A program made the position numbers and the translations under genes. A DNA stretch of 64,000 bases from Acidobacteriota bacterium (lineage in GTDB: Bacteria > Acidobacteriota > Blastocatellia > RBC074): assembly GCA_016710075.1 (NCBI GenBank), contig JADJLO010000007.1, forward strand, positions 1 to 64,000, given 5' to 3'. How positions within the stretch are numbered: the first letter of the stretch is position 1; each line of letters begins with the position of its first letter. Shown piece after piece: positions 21,983-31,160 of the stretch. The notes under the pieces were generated by a model, which ran no database searches, had not been told where the DNA came from, and was given only the letters and a program-made list of their open reading frames with translations.

Positions 21983-22027
21983 CAGATCGGGCAGATCGGG
22001 CAGATCGGGCAGATCGGGCAGATCGGG
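21983..22027. repeat. Five perfect tandem copies of CAGATCGGG
   Basis: A 9-base unit repeated five times without error (45 bp) between the BON and Gfo/Idh genes. It has no spacers and is not a CRISPR. The remaining 300 bases between these genes hold only the hairpin at 21866 and AT-rich DNA. Confidence 0.95.
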
Positions 22028-22155
22028 ACTTCAGGCTGCTCGATGACCGGCAGATAGAAGATAGAAGACATTCGCAGGCGAGCAATGGCAGCCTGTGAGG
22101 ATAAAGCTCCTGCCGGTGGAATCCGGATCCTAATTTATAGGTGAAAAATACAATC

Positions 22156-23436
22156 ATGAATAAACTTACTCGAAGAGATTTTGCAAAATCAGGAATTGTC
22201 GCGGGCACCGGAACGGCAATCAGCCGGATGAACATTATGGGTGCCAATGACCGTATCAACATTGGTCTGATCGGATGTGGAGACAGGGCGATGCAGATCT
22301 ATCCGATCTTTCTCAAAGAGGCGGGAGTGAATCCTGTCGCCGTCAGCGACGTTTATCAACCCTATCTCGATAAAGCCGTCGCCACATCAGGGAAGCCGGT
22401 GGCGAAGCACGAAGATTTCAGGCGACTGCTCGAGATCAAAGAGATCGATGCGGTCGTTATTGCCACTCCAGATCACTGGCATGCGCTCAATACGATCATG
22501 GCCTGCCAGGCAGGCAAGGATGTTTACGTGGAGAAACCCATGTCGCTGACGATCCTTGAAGGACGCAAGATGGTGGAAGCGGCACGGAAAAATAACCGCG
22601 TGGTCCAGAACGGAAGCCAGCAGCGATCGGGGCCGCATTATCAGGAAGCTGTAAAACTCATCAGAGACGGAGCCATTGGCCCCGTTCACAAAATCACCGT
22701 GGGCTATACTCGCAACTCGATGCCCGGTCTCAAGCCGCTCGGAGAACTGGGCAAGGAGCTTCCCAAAACTCTCAACTGGGATATGTGGCTGGGGCCGGCG
22801 CCTTACGTTCCGTTCGATCCATTCAGATGCCACTATAATTTCCGCTGGTTTTGGGATTATTCAGGCGGGCAGATGACGAACTGGGGGGCTCATAACCTCG
22901 ACATCGCGCGCTGGGCATTGAACGCCAGGGGACCGTCGGCGGTTGCCGCATTCGGCGGCCGCTACGCCATCAACGATGGCGGTGAGACTCCCGATGTCCA
23001 GGAAGTGATCTACAACTTCCCGAACTGCGTCGTCACCTGGTCGGGCCGCGAAGTCAACCGCACTCGCGATGAATATCTGAGCTTCCAGGGCACCAAGGGC
23101 ACGCTCAGCATCTTGCGCGATGGATTTACGATTGCCCCAGAGACCTGGCGCAAGAAAGAGACTCCGGAAATCGCTCCCATGCAGATGAAGGGCGACGGCA
23201 AAGAATCCCAGGTGCTTCACATACGCAATTTCCTGGATTGCATGCGATCCCGCAAGCGCCCCGTGGCCGACGTGGAAGAAGGCCATCTGACGGCGACCAT
23301 GTGTCATATGGGCAATATCGCAACCCGCCTCGGCCGCTCGCTTAAATGGGATGCCAGAAAAGAAGAGTTCATCTCGGATGCAGAGGCTAACAAGATGCTG
23401 TCGACGGAATATCGTAAACCCTGGCGCCTGGAGTAA
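22156..23436 (+). CDS. Tat-exported Gfo/Idh/MocA family oxidoreductase
   Basis: About 426 residues. The N-terminus has a twin-arginine signal (L-T-R-R-D-F-A-K-S-G) followed by a short hydrophobic stretch. The NAD(P)-binding Rossmann fold starts at I-N-I-G-L-I-G-C-G-D-R-A, and the family block P-D-H-W-H-A and then D-V-Y-V-E-K-P-M-S follow (the Lys is the usual catalytic residue). The C-terminal part is the Gfo/Idh/MocA barrel-like domain. Such exported oxidoreductases act on sugars or inositols in the periplasm with a tightly held nucleotide. ATG 22156 is taken as start; AGGTGA lies about 12 bases upstream and a GTG at 22141 is possible. The neighbours (BamB-like propeller, xylulokinase) suggest carbohydrate use. 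Confidence 0.88.
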   Translation: MNKLTRRDFAKSGIVAGTGTAISRMNIMGANDRINIGLIGCGDRAMQIYPIFLKEAGVNPVAVSDVYQPYLDKAVATSGKPVAKHEDFRRLLEIKEIDAVVIATPDHWHALNTIMACQAGKDVYVEKPMSLTILEGRKMVEAARKNNRVVQNGSQQRSGPHYQEAVKLIRDGAIGPVHKITVGYTRNSMPGLKPLGELGKELPKTLNWDMWLGPAPYVPFDPFRCHYNFRWFWDYSGGQMTNWGAHNLDIARWALNARGPSAVAAFGGRYAINDGGETPDVQEVIYNFPNCVVTWSGREVNRTRDEYLSFQGTKGTLSILRDGFTIAPETWRKKETPEIAPMQMKGDGKESQVLHIRNFLDCMRSRKRPVADVEEGHLTATMCHMGNIATRLGRSLKWDARKEEFISDAEANKMLSTEYRKPWRLE

Positions 23437-23474
23437 AAGAAGATCAAGAAAAAGAAGAGAGATTCCGAAAGAGA

Positions 23475-23623
23475 AGAGAGAGTACGAAACAGACGAAAAA
23501 GACTAAATGGTAAATGTCATTTGTTTAATTGGAAATAGCCTTTATCTGAATGGTCTGGCCCAATCAACCCCTGAAGATTTTTCGTCTGTTTCGTTTATTT
23601 CGTTTGTTTCGTACTCTCTCTTA
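23475..23623. repeat. GAAACAAAC-type nonamer inverted repeat (copy 1)
   Basis: Left arm 23475-23500 (AGTACGAAACAGACGAAAAA) and right arm 23578-23623 (its complement plus extra TTTCGTTTG/TTTCGTTTA units) flank about 75 bp of ordinary AT-rich DNA. It lies between convergent genes, so it may act as a terminator. The same motif recurs at five other sites. Confidence 0.75.
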
Positions 23624-23628
23624 TGTTT

Positions 23629-24918
23629 TTAGTTCCCGGCTGCGTTAGGCTTTGGGGTCTGCCATTTATAAACCGCAATTGCGTTCAGTTCACGGATAAA
23701 TATCTCGTCATTGCATACGGCGACGTGAGCCCAGGTTTCATCTTCGCTGACCTGCAGTTCGTCGATCAGTTGAAACTCCCTGGGATTGGCTTTGATGAGC
23801 AGCAGTTTGCCCTGTTCGTCCAGAGCGAGCAATCGATCGCGCTGGGCGACGATGCTCCAGTATTTGCCGTAAGGTTTCGATGTCCAGGTTCTTTCGCCGG
23901 TTTTCAGATCGATGCAGGCGAATCGTTGATTGGCGAGGTGCATATAGGCGTAGCCGTCGATGACGACCGGGTTCGACATGTAGCCTTGAGCAGTGTTGCT
24001 CCATAATTCCGAGACGCCATAATTTTCAGGTGTTTTGGAGATCTGGTAGAGCCATGATTTGTTCTGGTAGCTGCTGGTGAAGACGGTATCGCCCAGGACC
24101 ACAGGGGTCATGATGTTCATGCCTCTGAAAGAAGGGACTCCGTGCGACCATAAAACAGCGCCGGTGATCAGATCCAGACCTGCGAGCTTTTCGCGGGACT
24201 GCACGATGAGCTGACGTTTGCCGGCCACCTCGGCGATCACGGGAGATGAGAATGCCCCGCTTTCGAATACGGTTGCGCCGTTTTCAAAAACCCGCCACAA
24301 AACCTTTCCGGTATTCTTGTCGATTTTGACCACGGCATTGGCAGCCTGGAGGTAGAGGACATTTCCATCGATCAGCGGGGAGCTGACCAGCCCGAAATCG
24401 GGTACCGGAGTCTTGTATTCTTTGACGAAATCTATCCGCCAGTTTTCCTTGCCGGTTTTGGCGTCGAGAGAAACAAGGACGTCTCTCATGCCTGCGACGT
24501 AGAGGTTCTTTCCGTCATATGCCGGCGTCGAGCGAATCCAGTCGCCACGCGACTTGGCATAAAATGGAACGCTGATGGCTCCGGTCCATTCGACTGCCCA
24601 TATTTCTTTGCCGGTCTTGCGATCAAGAGCGCGGACTACTTCGGTGGCCTTTCCTTTTGTCTCGGTGACAAAGACAGCCGTTTCCGAGACTATGGGGCTT
24701 GAATAGCTTGGGCTGAGCGGCATGCGCCACGTCTTACTGACATAATTTCCCGACAGTTTTTCCGGCCATGCCGGCCCGCTAATTTGTCCGTTTCGGTTCG
24801 GGCCCAGCCATTGATTCCATGTCTGTCCAGGTTCGGGGTTGGCATTGGCAGTCCGTCCAGGACTTGAGAGCAGCGCGAAACCAATGATTATTGCAATAGC
24901 GGCAGAGATTCGTAGCAT
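23629..24918 (-). CDS. Secreted PQQ-like/BamB-type beta-propeller protein
   Basis: 429 residues with a Sec signal peptide (1-26) and seven or eight propeller blades showing the recurring A-x-D-x-x-T-G-K-x-x-W pattern (for example R-A-L-D-R-K-T-G-K-E-I-W, V-S-L-D-A-K-T-G-K-E-N-W, V-K-I-D-K-N-T-G-K-V-L-W, A-C-I-D-L-K-T-G-E-R-T-W). It lacks the N-terminal cytochrome and vicinal Cys pair of the true quinoprotein at 45981-47852, so it more likely binds partners than oxidises a substrate. GGAGG lies 12 bases before the ATG. The function is not determined from sequence. Confidence 0.85.
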   Translation of the reverse strand: MLRISAAIAIIIGFALLSSPGRTANANPEPGQTWNQWLGPNRNGQISGPAWPEKLSGNYVSKTWRMPLSPSYSSPIVSETAVFVTETKGKATEVVRALDRKTGKEIWAVEWTGAISVPFYAKSRGDWIRSTPAYDGKNLYVAGMRDVLVSLDAKTGKENWRIDFVKEYKTPVPDFGLVSSPLIDGNVLYLQAANAVVKIDKNTGKVLWRVFENGATVFESGAFSSPVIAEVAGKRQLIVQSREKLAGLDLITGAVLWSHGVPSFRGMNIMTPVVLGDTVFTSSYQNKSWLYQISKTPENYGVSELWSNTAQGYMSNPVVIDGYAYMHLANQRFACIDLKTGERTWTSKPYGKYWSIVAQRDRLLALDEQGKLLLIKANPREFQLIDELQVSEDETWAHVAVCNDEIFIRELNAIAVYKWQTPKPNAAGN

Positions 24919-25047
24919 CAGTCGGATTTTCCTCCAAAGTAGTAATGAACAAAGACTGTATAGCCGTTCCAGTTCACAGAAGGTTCACGAATTGGTCATA
25001 TTGAATATTCCAAAATTCGTCGCAGTAAATTACGATGGCGGAAAGAT

Positions 25048-26562
25048 ATGAGCTACATACTTGCATTCGATGTTGGGACTACGCGAACCAAGGCGGTTCT
25101 GACCGCGACTGACGGGAGTGTTGTCGCAAGTGCAGCCGAGACATATCCGATCTACTATCCTGAGCCCGATTTTGCCGAGCAGGATCCTGCGGACTGGTGG
25201 AATGCGATTGGAAAAACGTCTCGTGAGTTGATGGCGAGTGGCGCTGTATTGGCATCCCGGATAGCGGGCATTGCCTTCTCGACTCAGATGCTCAACGTGA
25301 TCTGCCTCGATGGGAAGGGCAACCCGCTCGGGCGCAGCATCAGTTGGCTCGATTGCCGCGCGCATCAAGAAGCTGAAAGCATCATGCGCAGACTTGGAGG
25401 GCCGAAGATCTTCGCCTCATTGCTGGGGACGGCGATCACCGGCAAGGATGTGCTTCCGAAAATCTGGTGGCTCAAGAGGCATGCGCCGGAGCTTTATGCC
25501 GGCGCGGCTACATTTGCCGATGCGAGCGGCTATCTGCTTTACCGCGCAACCGGCCGTCTGGTCTTTGAATGGAGCTGCGCCAGCGTCACTGGGCTCTTCA
25601 ATCTGAAGACCAAAAGATGGGATGGGGTGGTCATGAGGCTTCTCGGCATCGATCCGGCGAAATATCCTGTTCTGGTTGGATCCTCGGAGAAAGTCGGAGG
25701 GCTGACCGCCGAAGCCGCCAGGCATCTTGGTCTGCTTGAGGGGACGCCGGTCTTTGGCGGTGCGGGCGATGCGATGAGTGCGGCCGTTGGATCCGGCGCT
25801 GTTGGAGAAGGCGACGGCCACCTCTGTCTGGGCACTTCCGGATTCGTCGGGCTGGTCACTCGAAAGCGGATTACGGGCCGTCGTGGCATGGCTTCAGTTC
25901 AGTCCGCCGATCCGGAGAAGCTCCTTCTGGTCGGCGAAACAGAGACAGCGGGCTCCTGTTTGAAATGGGCGGCAAGAGAGTTTTACGGTGCGTCCGAGGA
26001 TGACCCCGCGATCTACAGACGCATGGACGAGGATGTCGCGTCGACTGCCCCGGGATCCGGAAGGCTGATCTTCACGCCCTGGATGTATGGCGAACGCTCA
26101 CCGGTATCCGATGAGAGCCTGCGCGCAGGCTTCTTCAATCTCAGTGCCGGGCATACGCGCGCGCAGATGACGAGGGCCATCTATGAGGGTGTCGCCTTTA
26201 ACCTGCGTTGGATCCTGGATTCGATGGATGAGCTGTACAAGTTCCGTCCCGATCCATTGAGGGTGATAGGCGGGGGCGCCAATGGGGCGCCGTGGCTTCA
26301 GATTATCGCCGATGTAACCGGCCGCAGGCTCGAGCGCATGTCAAATCCTCAGGAAGCGGGCGCAATTGGCGCCGCAATCCTGGCCGCAGTGGGACTTGGA
26401 ATTCATCCATCAGTCGAGTCGATCAAATCGGTGCTCAGGCCGACCGCAATCATCGAGCCTCATCCGGAGCCGCGAAAAATCTATGACGATCTCTACGCGG
26501 CATTCCGCGAAATTTATCCCTCGCTCAAAGGGCTCTACCACAAGCTGAATCGGGTTAATTGA
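25048..26562 (+). CDS. xylB: FGGY family carbohydrate kinase (xylulokinase-like)
   Basis: A 504-residue sugar kinase of the FGGY fold. N-terminal phosphate motif A-F-D-V-G-T-T-R-T-K-A; mid-protein G-G-A-G-D-A-M-S-A-A-V-G-S-G; and G-G-G-A-N-G-A-P-W-L-Q with Q-E-A-G-A-I-G-A-A near the C-terminus. It phosphorylates a ketose or polyol with ATP; D-xylulose is the commonest substrate for this subgroup, but L-xylulose or ribulose cannot be excluded. GGAAAG lies close before the ATG. It stands alone, divergent from the propeller gene and followed by a palindrome and a terminator. Confidence 0.88.
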   Translation: MSYILAFDVGTTRTKAVLTATDGSVVASAAETYPIYYPEPDFAEQDPADWWNAIGKTSRELMASGAVLASRIAGIAFSTQMLNVICLDGKGNPLGRSISWLDCRAHQEAESIMRRLGGPKIFASLLGTAITGKDVLPKIWWLKRHAPELYAGAATFADASGYLLYRATGRLVFEWSCASVTGLFNLKTKRWDGVVMRLLGIDPAKYPVLVGSSEKVGGLTAEAARHLGLLEGTPVFGGAGDAMSAAVGSGAVGEGDGHLCLGTSGFVGLVTRKRITGRRGMASVQSADPEKLLLVGETETAGSCLKWAAREFYGASEDDPAIYRRMDEDVASTAPGSGRLIFTPWMYGERSPVSDESLRAGFFNLSAGHTRAQMTRAIYEGVAFNLRWILDSMDELYKFRPDPLRVIGGGANGAPWLQIIADVTGRRLERMSNPQEAGAIGAAILAAVGLGIHPSVESIKSVLRPTAIIEPHPEPRKIYDDLYAAFREIYPSLKGLYHKLNRVN

Positions 26563-26570
26563 TAACTGAT

Positions 26571-26594
26571 AATGTTGGCGAATTCGCCAACATT
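26571..26594. repeat. EcoRI-centred palindrome (copy 1)
   Basis: A perfect 24-bp palindrome with core TGTTGGCGAATTCGCCAACA, just after the kinase stop codon. A longer copy is at 52442 and half copies are near 32465 and 49021. Confidence 0.85.
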
Positions 26595-26618
26595 TCATCA
26601 GGGCCAAAGGCGCCAAAT

Positions 26619-26705
26619 AAAAAAATCCAGGGGGTGATTCGGCGAGAATCTCCGATAAACGCAAGATCGGAAAAGGTCGCTCAATCCACCCACCTGGATT
26701 TTTTT
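26619..26705. terminator. Bidirectional terminator between kinase and molybdoenzyme genes
   Basis: AAAAAAATCCAGG (26619-26631) pairs with CCTGGATTTTTTT (26693-26705). The A-run/T-run edges give a U-tract on either strand, and GGGTG/CACCC extends the stem inward. It is placed between convergent genes. Confidence 0.75.
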
Positions 26706-26725
26706 GTCTATTTAGGACTACTCTT

Positions 26726-28980
26726 TTACACCAGCTTATGCTTCTTGATCGGCAGCTCGCGGATGCGTTTGCCTGTAGCCGGGAAGATGGCGTTGCAGAT
26801 GGCCGGCGGAATTGGAGGCACTCCGGGTTCGCCGACACCTGCCGGTGGAGCATCGCTCGAGACCATATGGACATTGGTCACGCGCGGAGCCTCGTTCATC
26901 CTGGCCACTGGATAATCGTCGAAGTTGGCCTGTTGGATTTCTCCATTGGCCGCGGTGATTTCTCCCATCAGCGCCACCGAAGTTCCGAAAACGGAACCTC
27001 CCTCGAACTGTGATCTGACGCGGTCGGGATTGATCACTCTGCCGGCGTCCACGGCAATGTCGACGCGCGGAATGGAGATCTTTCCTCGATCATCGACTTC
27101 GACTTCGACTACCGCGGCGACGTAGGTCAAAAAGCTGCGGTGAGCTGCGATGCCCCACGCATGACCCTTGGAGGGCTTCCTGTTGGCCCATCCGGATTTT
27201 TCGGCTGCGAGCTCGATGACGCGGCGCAGCCGGCCGGTGTCGACAGGGAACAGGTCGAGCGATTTACCGTAGTTCTGATAGTTCGCACCCTGCGCCTTGA
27301 GATCGATCTTGCGCGGCTGACCCAGAACATCCAGCAGATATTCGACCGGATCGCGCTTCGACATCTGAGCAAGCTCGTCGACGAAGGAATGGATTCCGAA
27401 TGCATGATAGATGTTGGCTACTGAACGCAGCCAGCCGATGCGGACGTGCGCTTTGGCCTGACCATTTTCAGCCCTGATGTTGGGAATATCGAATGGCATA
27501 TCGGTCCAGCCCATTCCCAGTTCGCCCGCAGAGCCTTCGTTGGCCGCGGGGTTAAACATTGCCATCAGGCTCGGGAAGACGCTGCGCTGAAGCCATGCCG
27601 TCGGGCGGCCCTTTTCATCGACCGAGGCTTTCAGATACATGGCCGCCACTGCGTGATAATAATCGAAGCGCACGTCGTCCTCGCGAGTCCACGTCACTTT
27701 GACCGGCTTGCCCATGGATTTTGAGAGCAATGCGGCTTCGGCGACATAGTCTGGCTTGGATTTACGCCCGAATCCTCCGCCTAGCAGCGTTACGTGGCAT
27801 TCGACATTTTTCTTGTCTATGCCCAGGGCTTTGGAGACTGCGTCCTGCACCGCCTGCGGGTTCTGAGTCGCAGCATGCACGACCACGCGACCGTCTTTGA
27901 ATTCGGCCACGGCCGCAGGTGGCTCCATCGGACATGCCAGATGCGGCACATAATATTCGGCTTCGTGGGTTCTGCCGCCCCTGGCGAATTCGGCATCGAC
28001 ATTGCCGAGATTGCGCGCGACTTTGCATGGTTTACGCGCCGTCTCCTGCAGTGCCTTCTTGTATGCGTCCGAATTGTAGCTCGCATTCTCGCCGGCTTCC
28101 CAGGTGACTTTGAGCTTGTTGCGTCCCTGCATTGCAGCCCATGTATTTTCAGCGATGACGGCCACTCCGCCGAGGGGCTGGAAGAGATAGGGCGGTTTGA
28201 ACGTGTCGATCATTATTGTTTTCAGGACGCCCTTGACCTTGAGAGCCTCCTGATCGTCCAGGCTCTTTACTTTTCCGCCGACCACGGGAGGATGTTCGAT
28301 CGAGGCATGGACCATCCCGGGCATCTTGCATCGATACCGTAAATCCCCTTGCCATTGACGATCTGGTCACGGTCGATGACTGGCATATCCTTGCCGATGT
28401 AGCGGAACTCGGCAGGCGATTTGTATTGAAGCTCATCTTTTTTCGGCACGGGCTGTTTGGCGGCAAGTGCGACGAGATCGCCGTAGCCGATCTTACGGTT
28501 GCTGCCCGCGTGTACCACCTGATGATTCTGCGCCTTGCATTCATTTGCGGGGACTCCCCACTGTGTCGCGGCCGCTCGAACCATCATCAGTCGGGCCGTT
28601 GCGCCCGCTTCACGCATGGCATCATAAAAATCGCGAATCGAGCAGGAACCGTCGGTGTTCTGCGAACCGTATTTGGCGTCGCCCAATGCCTGTTCGATTC
28701 TGACTTTTGCCCAGTCGGCTTCGAGTTCATCGGCCAGGACTGCCGGCAATACGGTTCTGATTCCCGTTCCCATCTCGGACCGATGAGCGATGATGATCAC
28801 TCTTCCGTCGGGTTCAAGCCCGAGATAGACGCTCGGATTCCACGCGGCGGCAGCCGGTTCAGCGGATTCGCCCGCTGCCAGAGCATCAAATGGAAGCACT
28901 TTCGCGCCAAGCACGAATGCCCCGGCAGAGAAGACGCCTCCTAAAAAATTGCGACGACTAACCAGTTCAACTCTGTTCAT
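26726..28980 (-). CDS. iorB: Isoquinoline 1-oxidoreductase-type molybdopterin subunit (one frame break)
   Basis: Xanthine-oxidase-family molybdopterin subunit, 751 residues when one missing base is restored. The N-terminus is a Tat signal (V-S-R-R-N-F-L-G-G). Conserved blocks include G-G-G-F-G-R-K (Mo-pterin binding) and G-V-G-E-P-G-V-P-P-I-P-P-A near the C-terminus, where a catalytic Glu is expected. It oxidises aldehydes or N-heterocycles in the periplasm and passes electrons to the 2Fe-2S subunit. The frame breaks near 28326, where A-AG reads as one A too few; restoring it gives Y-G-I-D-A-K-M-P-G-M-V-H-A. Its ATG overlaps the stop of the upstream 2Fe-2S gene (TAATG), so the pair is co-translated. 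Sequencing error is the likeliest cause of the break. Confidence 0.9.
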
Positions 28981-29432
28981 TATTTCACCCCCGCGGCAAG
29001 TTTGATCGCCTGCCGGATGCGCTGATATGTTCCGCAACGGCAAATGATGCCTTTCATCACTTCGTCGATGTCGGCATCGCTCGGCTTGGGTTTCTGTTTG
29101 AGCAGCGCCGCAGCCTGCATGATCTGCCCCGACTGACAATATCCGCACTGAGGTGCATTCACCTGTTTCCATGCCTGCTGGACAGGGTGCGTACCTGCCG
29201 GGCTCAGGCCTTCGATGGTCATGACATTTTTGCCGGCAGTGCTCGACATCGGTGTCAGGCAGCTCCGCGTTGCCGAGCCATTGACATGCACGGTGCAGGC
29301 GCCGCACAAGCCCGCCCCGCAACCATACTTCGTCCCAGTCAACTGCAGCAGGTCGCGCAGGAACCATAACAATGGCATATCAGGATCGCCGTCAAACCTG
29401 CGACTGACCCCATTTACCTTCAATGTGATCAT
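28980..29432 (-). CDS. iorA: Isoquinoline 1-oxidoreductase-type [2Fe-2S] subunit
   Basis: A 150-residue two-cluster ferredoxin subunit. The plant-type cluster motif is C-G-A-G-L-C-G-A-C with a further Cys in T-R-S-C; the helical C-terminal cluster is C-G-Y-C-Q-S-G and C-R-C-G. It carries electrons from the molybdenum site of IorB to a membrane acceptor, usually a cytochrome c in Tat-exported members. It overlaps the IorB start codon by one base. No third (FAD) subunit is present, as is normal for the IorAB type. The substrate cannot be inferred. Confidence 0.93.
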   Translation of the reverse strand: MITLKVNGVSRRFDGDPDMPLLWFLRDLLQLTGTKYGCGAGLCGACTVHVNGSATRSCLTPMSSTAGKNVMTIEGLSPAGTHPVQQAWKQVNAPQCGYCQSGQIMQAAALLKQKPKPSDADIDEVMKGIICRCGTYQRIRQAIKLAAGVK

Positions 29433-29589
29433 TTCTTTTCTCCCCGGGTTATGATGATTCTGTTGGTCTTGCAGAAGTTGCTATCATAACCATAAATAGT
29501 GATTAAACAAAGTTATACAACTGCAGAGTCCACGCTGGAGTGTGATTTTTTATGTTAGTCTTTGAAGCTGGAACTATGAACGCGTGAAA

Positions 29590-29626
29590 ACTCCCTTTGA
29601 ACTTTAAGCATGAAACTTTAAACTGA
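29590..29626. repeat. ACTTTAA heptamer run (copy 2)
   Basis: Degenerate units (ACTTTAA twice, one with a 7-base spacer) ending about 30 bases before the reductase start codon. The rest of the 224-bp gap is AT-rich and holds no gene. Confidence 0.5.
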
Positions 29627-29656
29627 TTGCATCCTGCAAAAACACTGGAGAACAAT

Positions 29657-30880
29657 ATGCCGGAACGAGATTACGATGTAGTTCTTTATGGAGCGAGCGG
29701 GTTTACCGGAAAGCAGACTGTCGAATATTTTGCCAGGCACCCGCAGTGCGGCGAAATACGCTGGGCGATTGCCGGGCGCAACCGGCAGAAGCTCGAAGCG
29801 GTTCGGGATGAGGTTGGAGGTGCGGCGAAGAATGTCGATATCCTTGTGGCTGAAAGTCACGACGATGCGGCCATCCATGCCATCGTCTCGCGCACCAGAG
29901 TCCTGCTGACAACCGCGGGGCCGTTTGCGCTATACGGCACAGGGATTGTCGAAGCCTGCGTCAAGTTCGGGACTCACTATGTCGACATCACCGGAGAGAC
30001 TCCGTGGGTCCGCGATCTGATCGACCGCTATCACCAGAAAGCCGCCGCCGACGGAACGAGAATCATCCCGTTCTGCGGCTTCGATTCGGTGCCTTCGGAT
30101 CTTGGATCATATCTGGTCGCACGACACATCAATGTCTCAATGGGCCTGAAATGCAAAGAGGTCAAATCATTCTTCAGGATGTATGGCGGCATCAATGGCG
30201 GCACTCTGGCTACTATGTTCAACATGCACGAAAGCGGCCAGATAACCCGGGCTAAAGAACCTTTTCTGCTTAACCCTCCCGGAAGTCATTCAAAGGACGA
30301 ACTCGAAAAAAATCAGGACCCTTCAGTGCCTCGATACGATTCGGACATGGAGACCTGGGTTGCGCCTTTTGTCATGGGGCCGATAAATACTCGAGTGGTG
30401 CGACGCAGTGCGGCTCTTTTCAATCAGTGGAATGATTCGTATGGGGCGGATTTTACCTATCAGGAGTATCTCAAATTCAGCGGGATGCTTGCGGGCGTGG
30501 AGGCTACGGCATTCACCGCCGGCATGGCCGCTTTCGAATTGGTTCAGCAGACGCCCGTTCGTTACCTGATGAAGACTCTCATGCCGAAACCGGGCAGCGG
30601 ACCTTCGGAACAGACCATGAATTCAGGCTGGTTCAAATGCGAACTCATCGGCACGGCGGAAGACGGTCGCAAGGTCCGCGGTGAGATCCGCGATCAGGGA
30701 GACCCTGGAAATCGCGCTACCGTGAAGTTCCTCTGCGAATCGGCGCTGGCGCTCTCTCTCGATACCGGCAAACTGCCCGGAGGCCCGACCCGAGGCGGCA
30801 TCCTCACCCCCGCAACCGGACTCGGCGATCTCCTCGCCGACAGACTGCGCAAAGCCGGCATGATTATCGAGATAAAATAG
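29657..30880 (+). CDS. Saccharopine dehydrogenase-like NAD(P)-binding reductase (trans-acting enoyl reductase type)
   Basis: A 407-residue protein with an N-terminal Rossmann motif (V-V-L-Y-G-A-S-G-F-T-G-K-Q-T-V) and the block H-Y-V-D-I-T-G-E-T-P-W-V-R, both typical of the mycobacterial trans-acting enoyl reductase branch of the saccharopine dehydrogenase family. Next comes P-F-C-G-F-D-S-V-P-S-D-L-G. Members reduce double bonds in lipid or polyketide intermediates; the substrate here is unknown. GGAG lies 6 bases before the ATG at 29657. The gene ends directly against a large GAATNNN array. Confidence 0.85.
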   Translation: MPERDYDVVLYGASGFTGKQTVEYFARHPQCGEIRWAIAGRNRQKLEAVRDEVGGAAKNVDILVAESHDDAAIHAIVSRTRVLLTTAGPFALYGTGIVEACVKFGTHYVDITGETPWVRDLIDRYHQKAAADGTRIIPFCGFDSVPSDLGSYLVARHINVSMGLKCKEVKSFFRMYGGINGGTLATMFNMHESGQITRAKEPFLLNPPGSHSKDELEKNQDPSVPRYDSDMETWVAPFVMGPINTRVVRRSAALFNQWNDSYGADFTYQEYLKFSGMLAGVEATAFTAGMAAFELVQQTPVRYLMKTLMPKPGSGPSEQTMNSGWFKCELIGTAEDGRKVRGEIRDQGDPGNRATVKFLCESALALSLDTGKLPGGPTRGGILTPATGLGDLLADRLRKAGMIIEIK

Positions 30881-30883
30881 AAA

Positions 30884-31160
30884 GAAGAATGGAGAATGGA
30901 GAATGCAGAATGATGAATAGGGAATGCAGAATTAAGAATTAAGAATGAAGAATGCGGAATGATGAATAGGGAATGCAGAATTAAGAATTAAGAATGAAGA
31001 ATGCGGAATGATGAATGGGGAATCGCAACCATTGATTCAAGCCGTTAAAGTAGCCGAGTCTTACTTATCATTAAATCAAAAATGCACATTCGCACCACTC
31101 TTCATTCTGCATTCTTCATTCTTAATTCTGCATTCCCCATTCTTCATTCTGCATTCAATA
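30884..31160. repeat. GAATNNN heptamer array with 49-bp higher-order unit (copy 3)
   Basis: The left arm holds about 19 GAATNNN units. Within it a 49-bp block of seven heptamers (30908-30956) is repeated exactly at 30957-31005, and a third, slightly changed copy begins at 31006. The right arm (about 31098-31160) is the mirror form (CATTCNN) and runs into the last codons of the CoA transferase gene. About 75 bp of unique DNA lies between the arms. Confidence 0.9.

Noticed and set aside
21983..22027. Short CRISPR array
   Set aside because: Units are directly adjacent nonamers without spacers.
23629..24918. Second PQQ-dependent dehydrogenase
   Set aside because: It has propeller blades but no cytochrome domain and no vicinal Cys pair, so a BamB-like non-enzymatic propeller is the safer call.
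30908..31020. CRISPR-like repetition with 49-bp period
   Set aside because: The repeated unit is built of GAATNNN heptamers with no unique spacers, and no cas genes are present.
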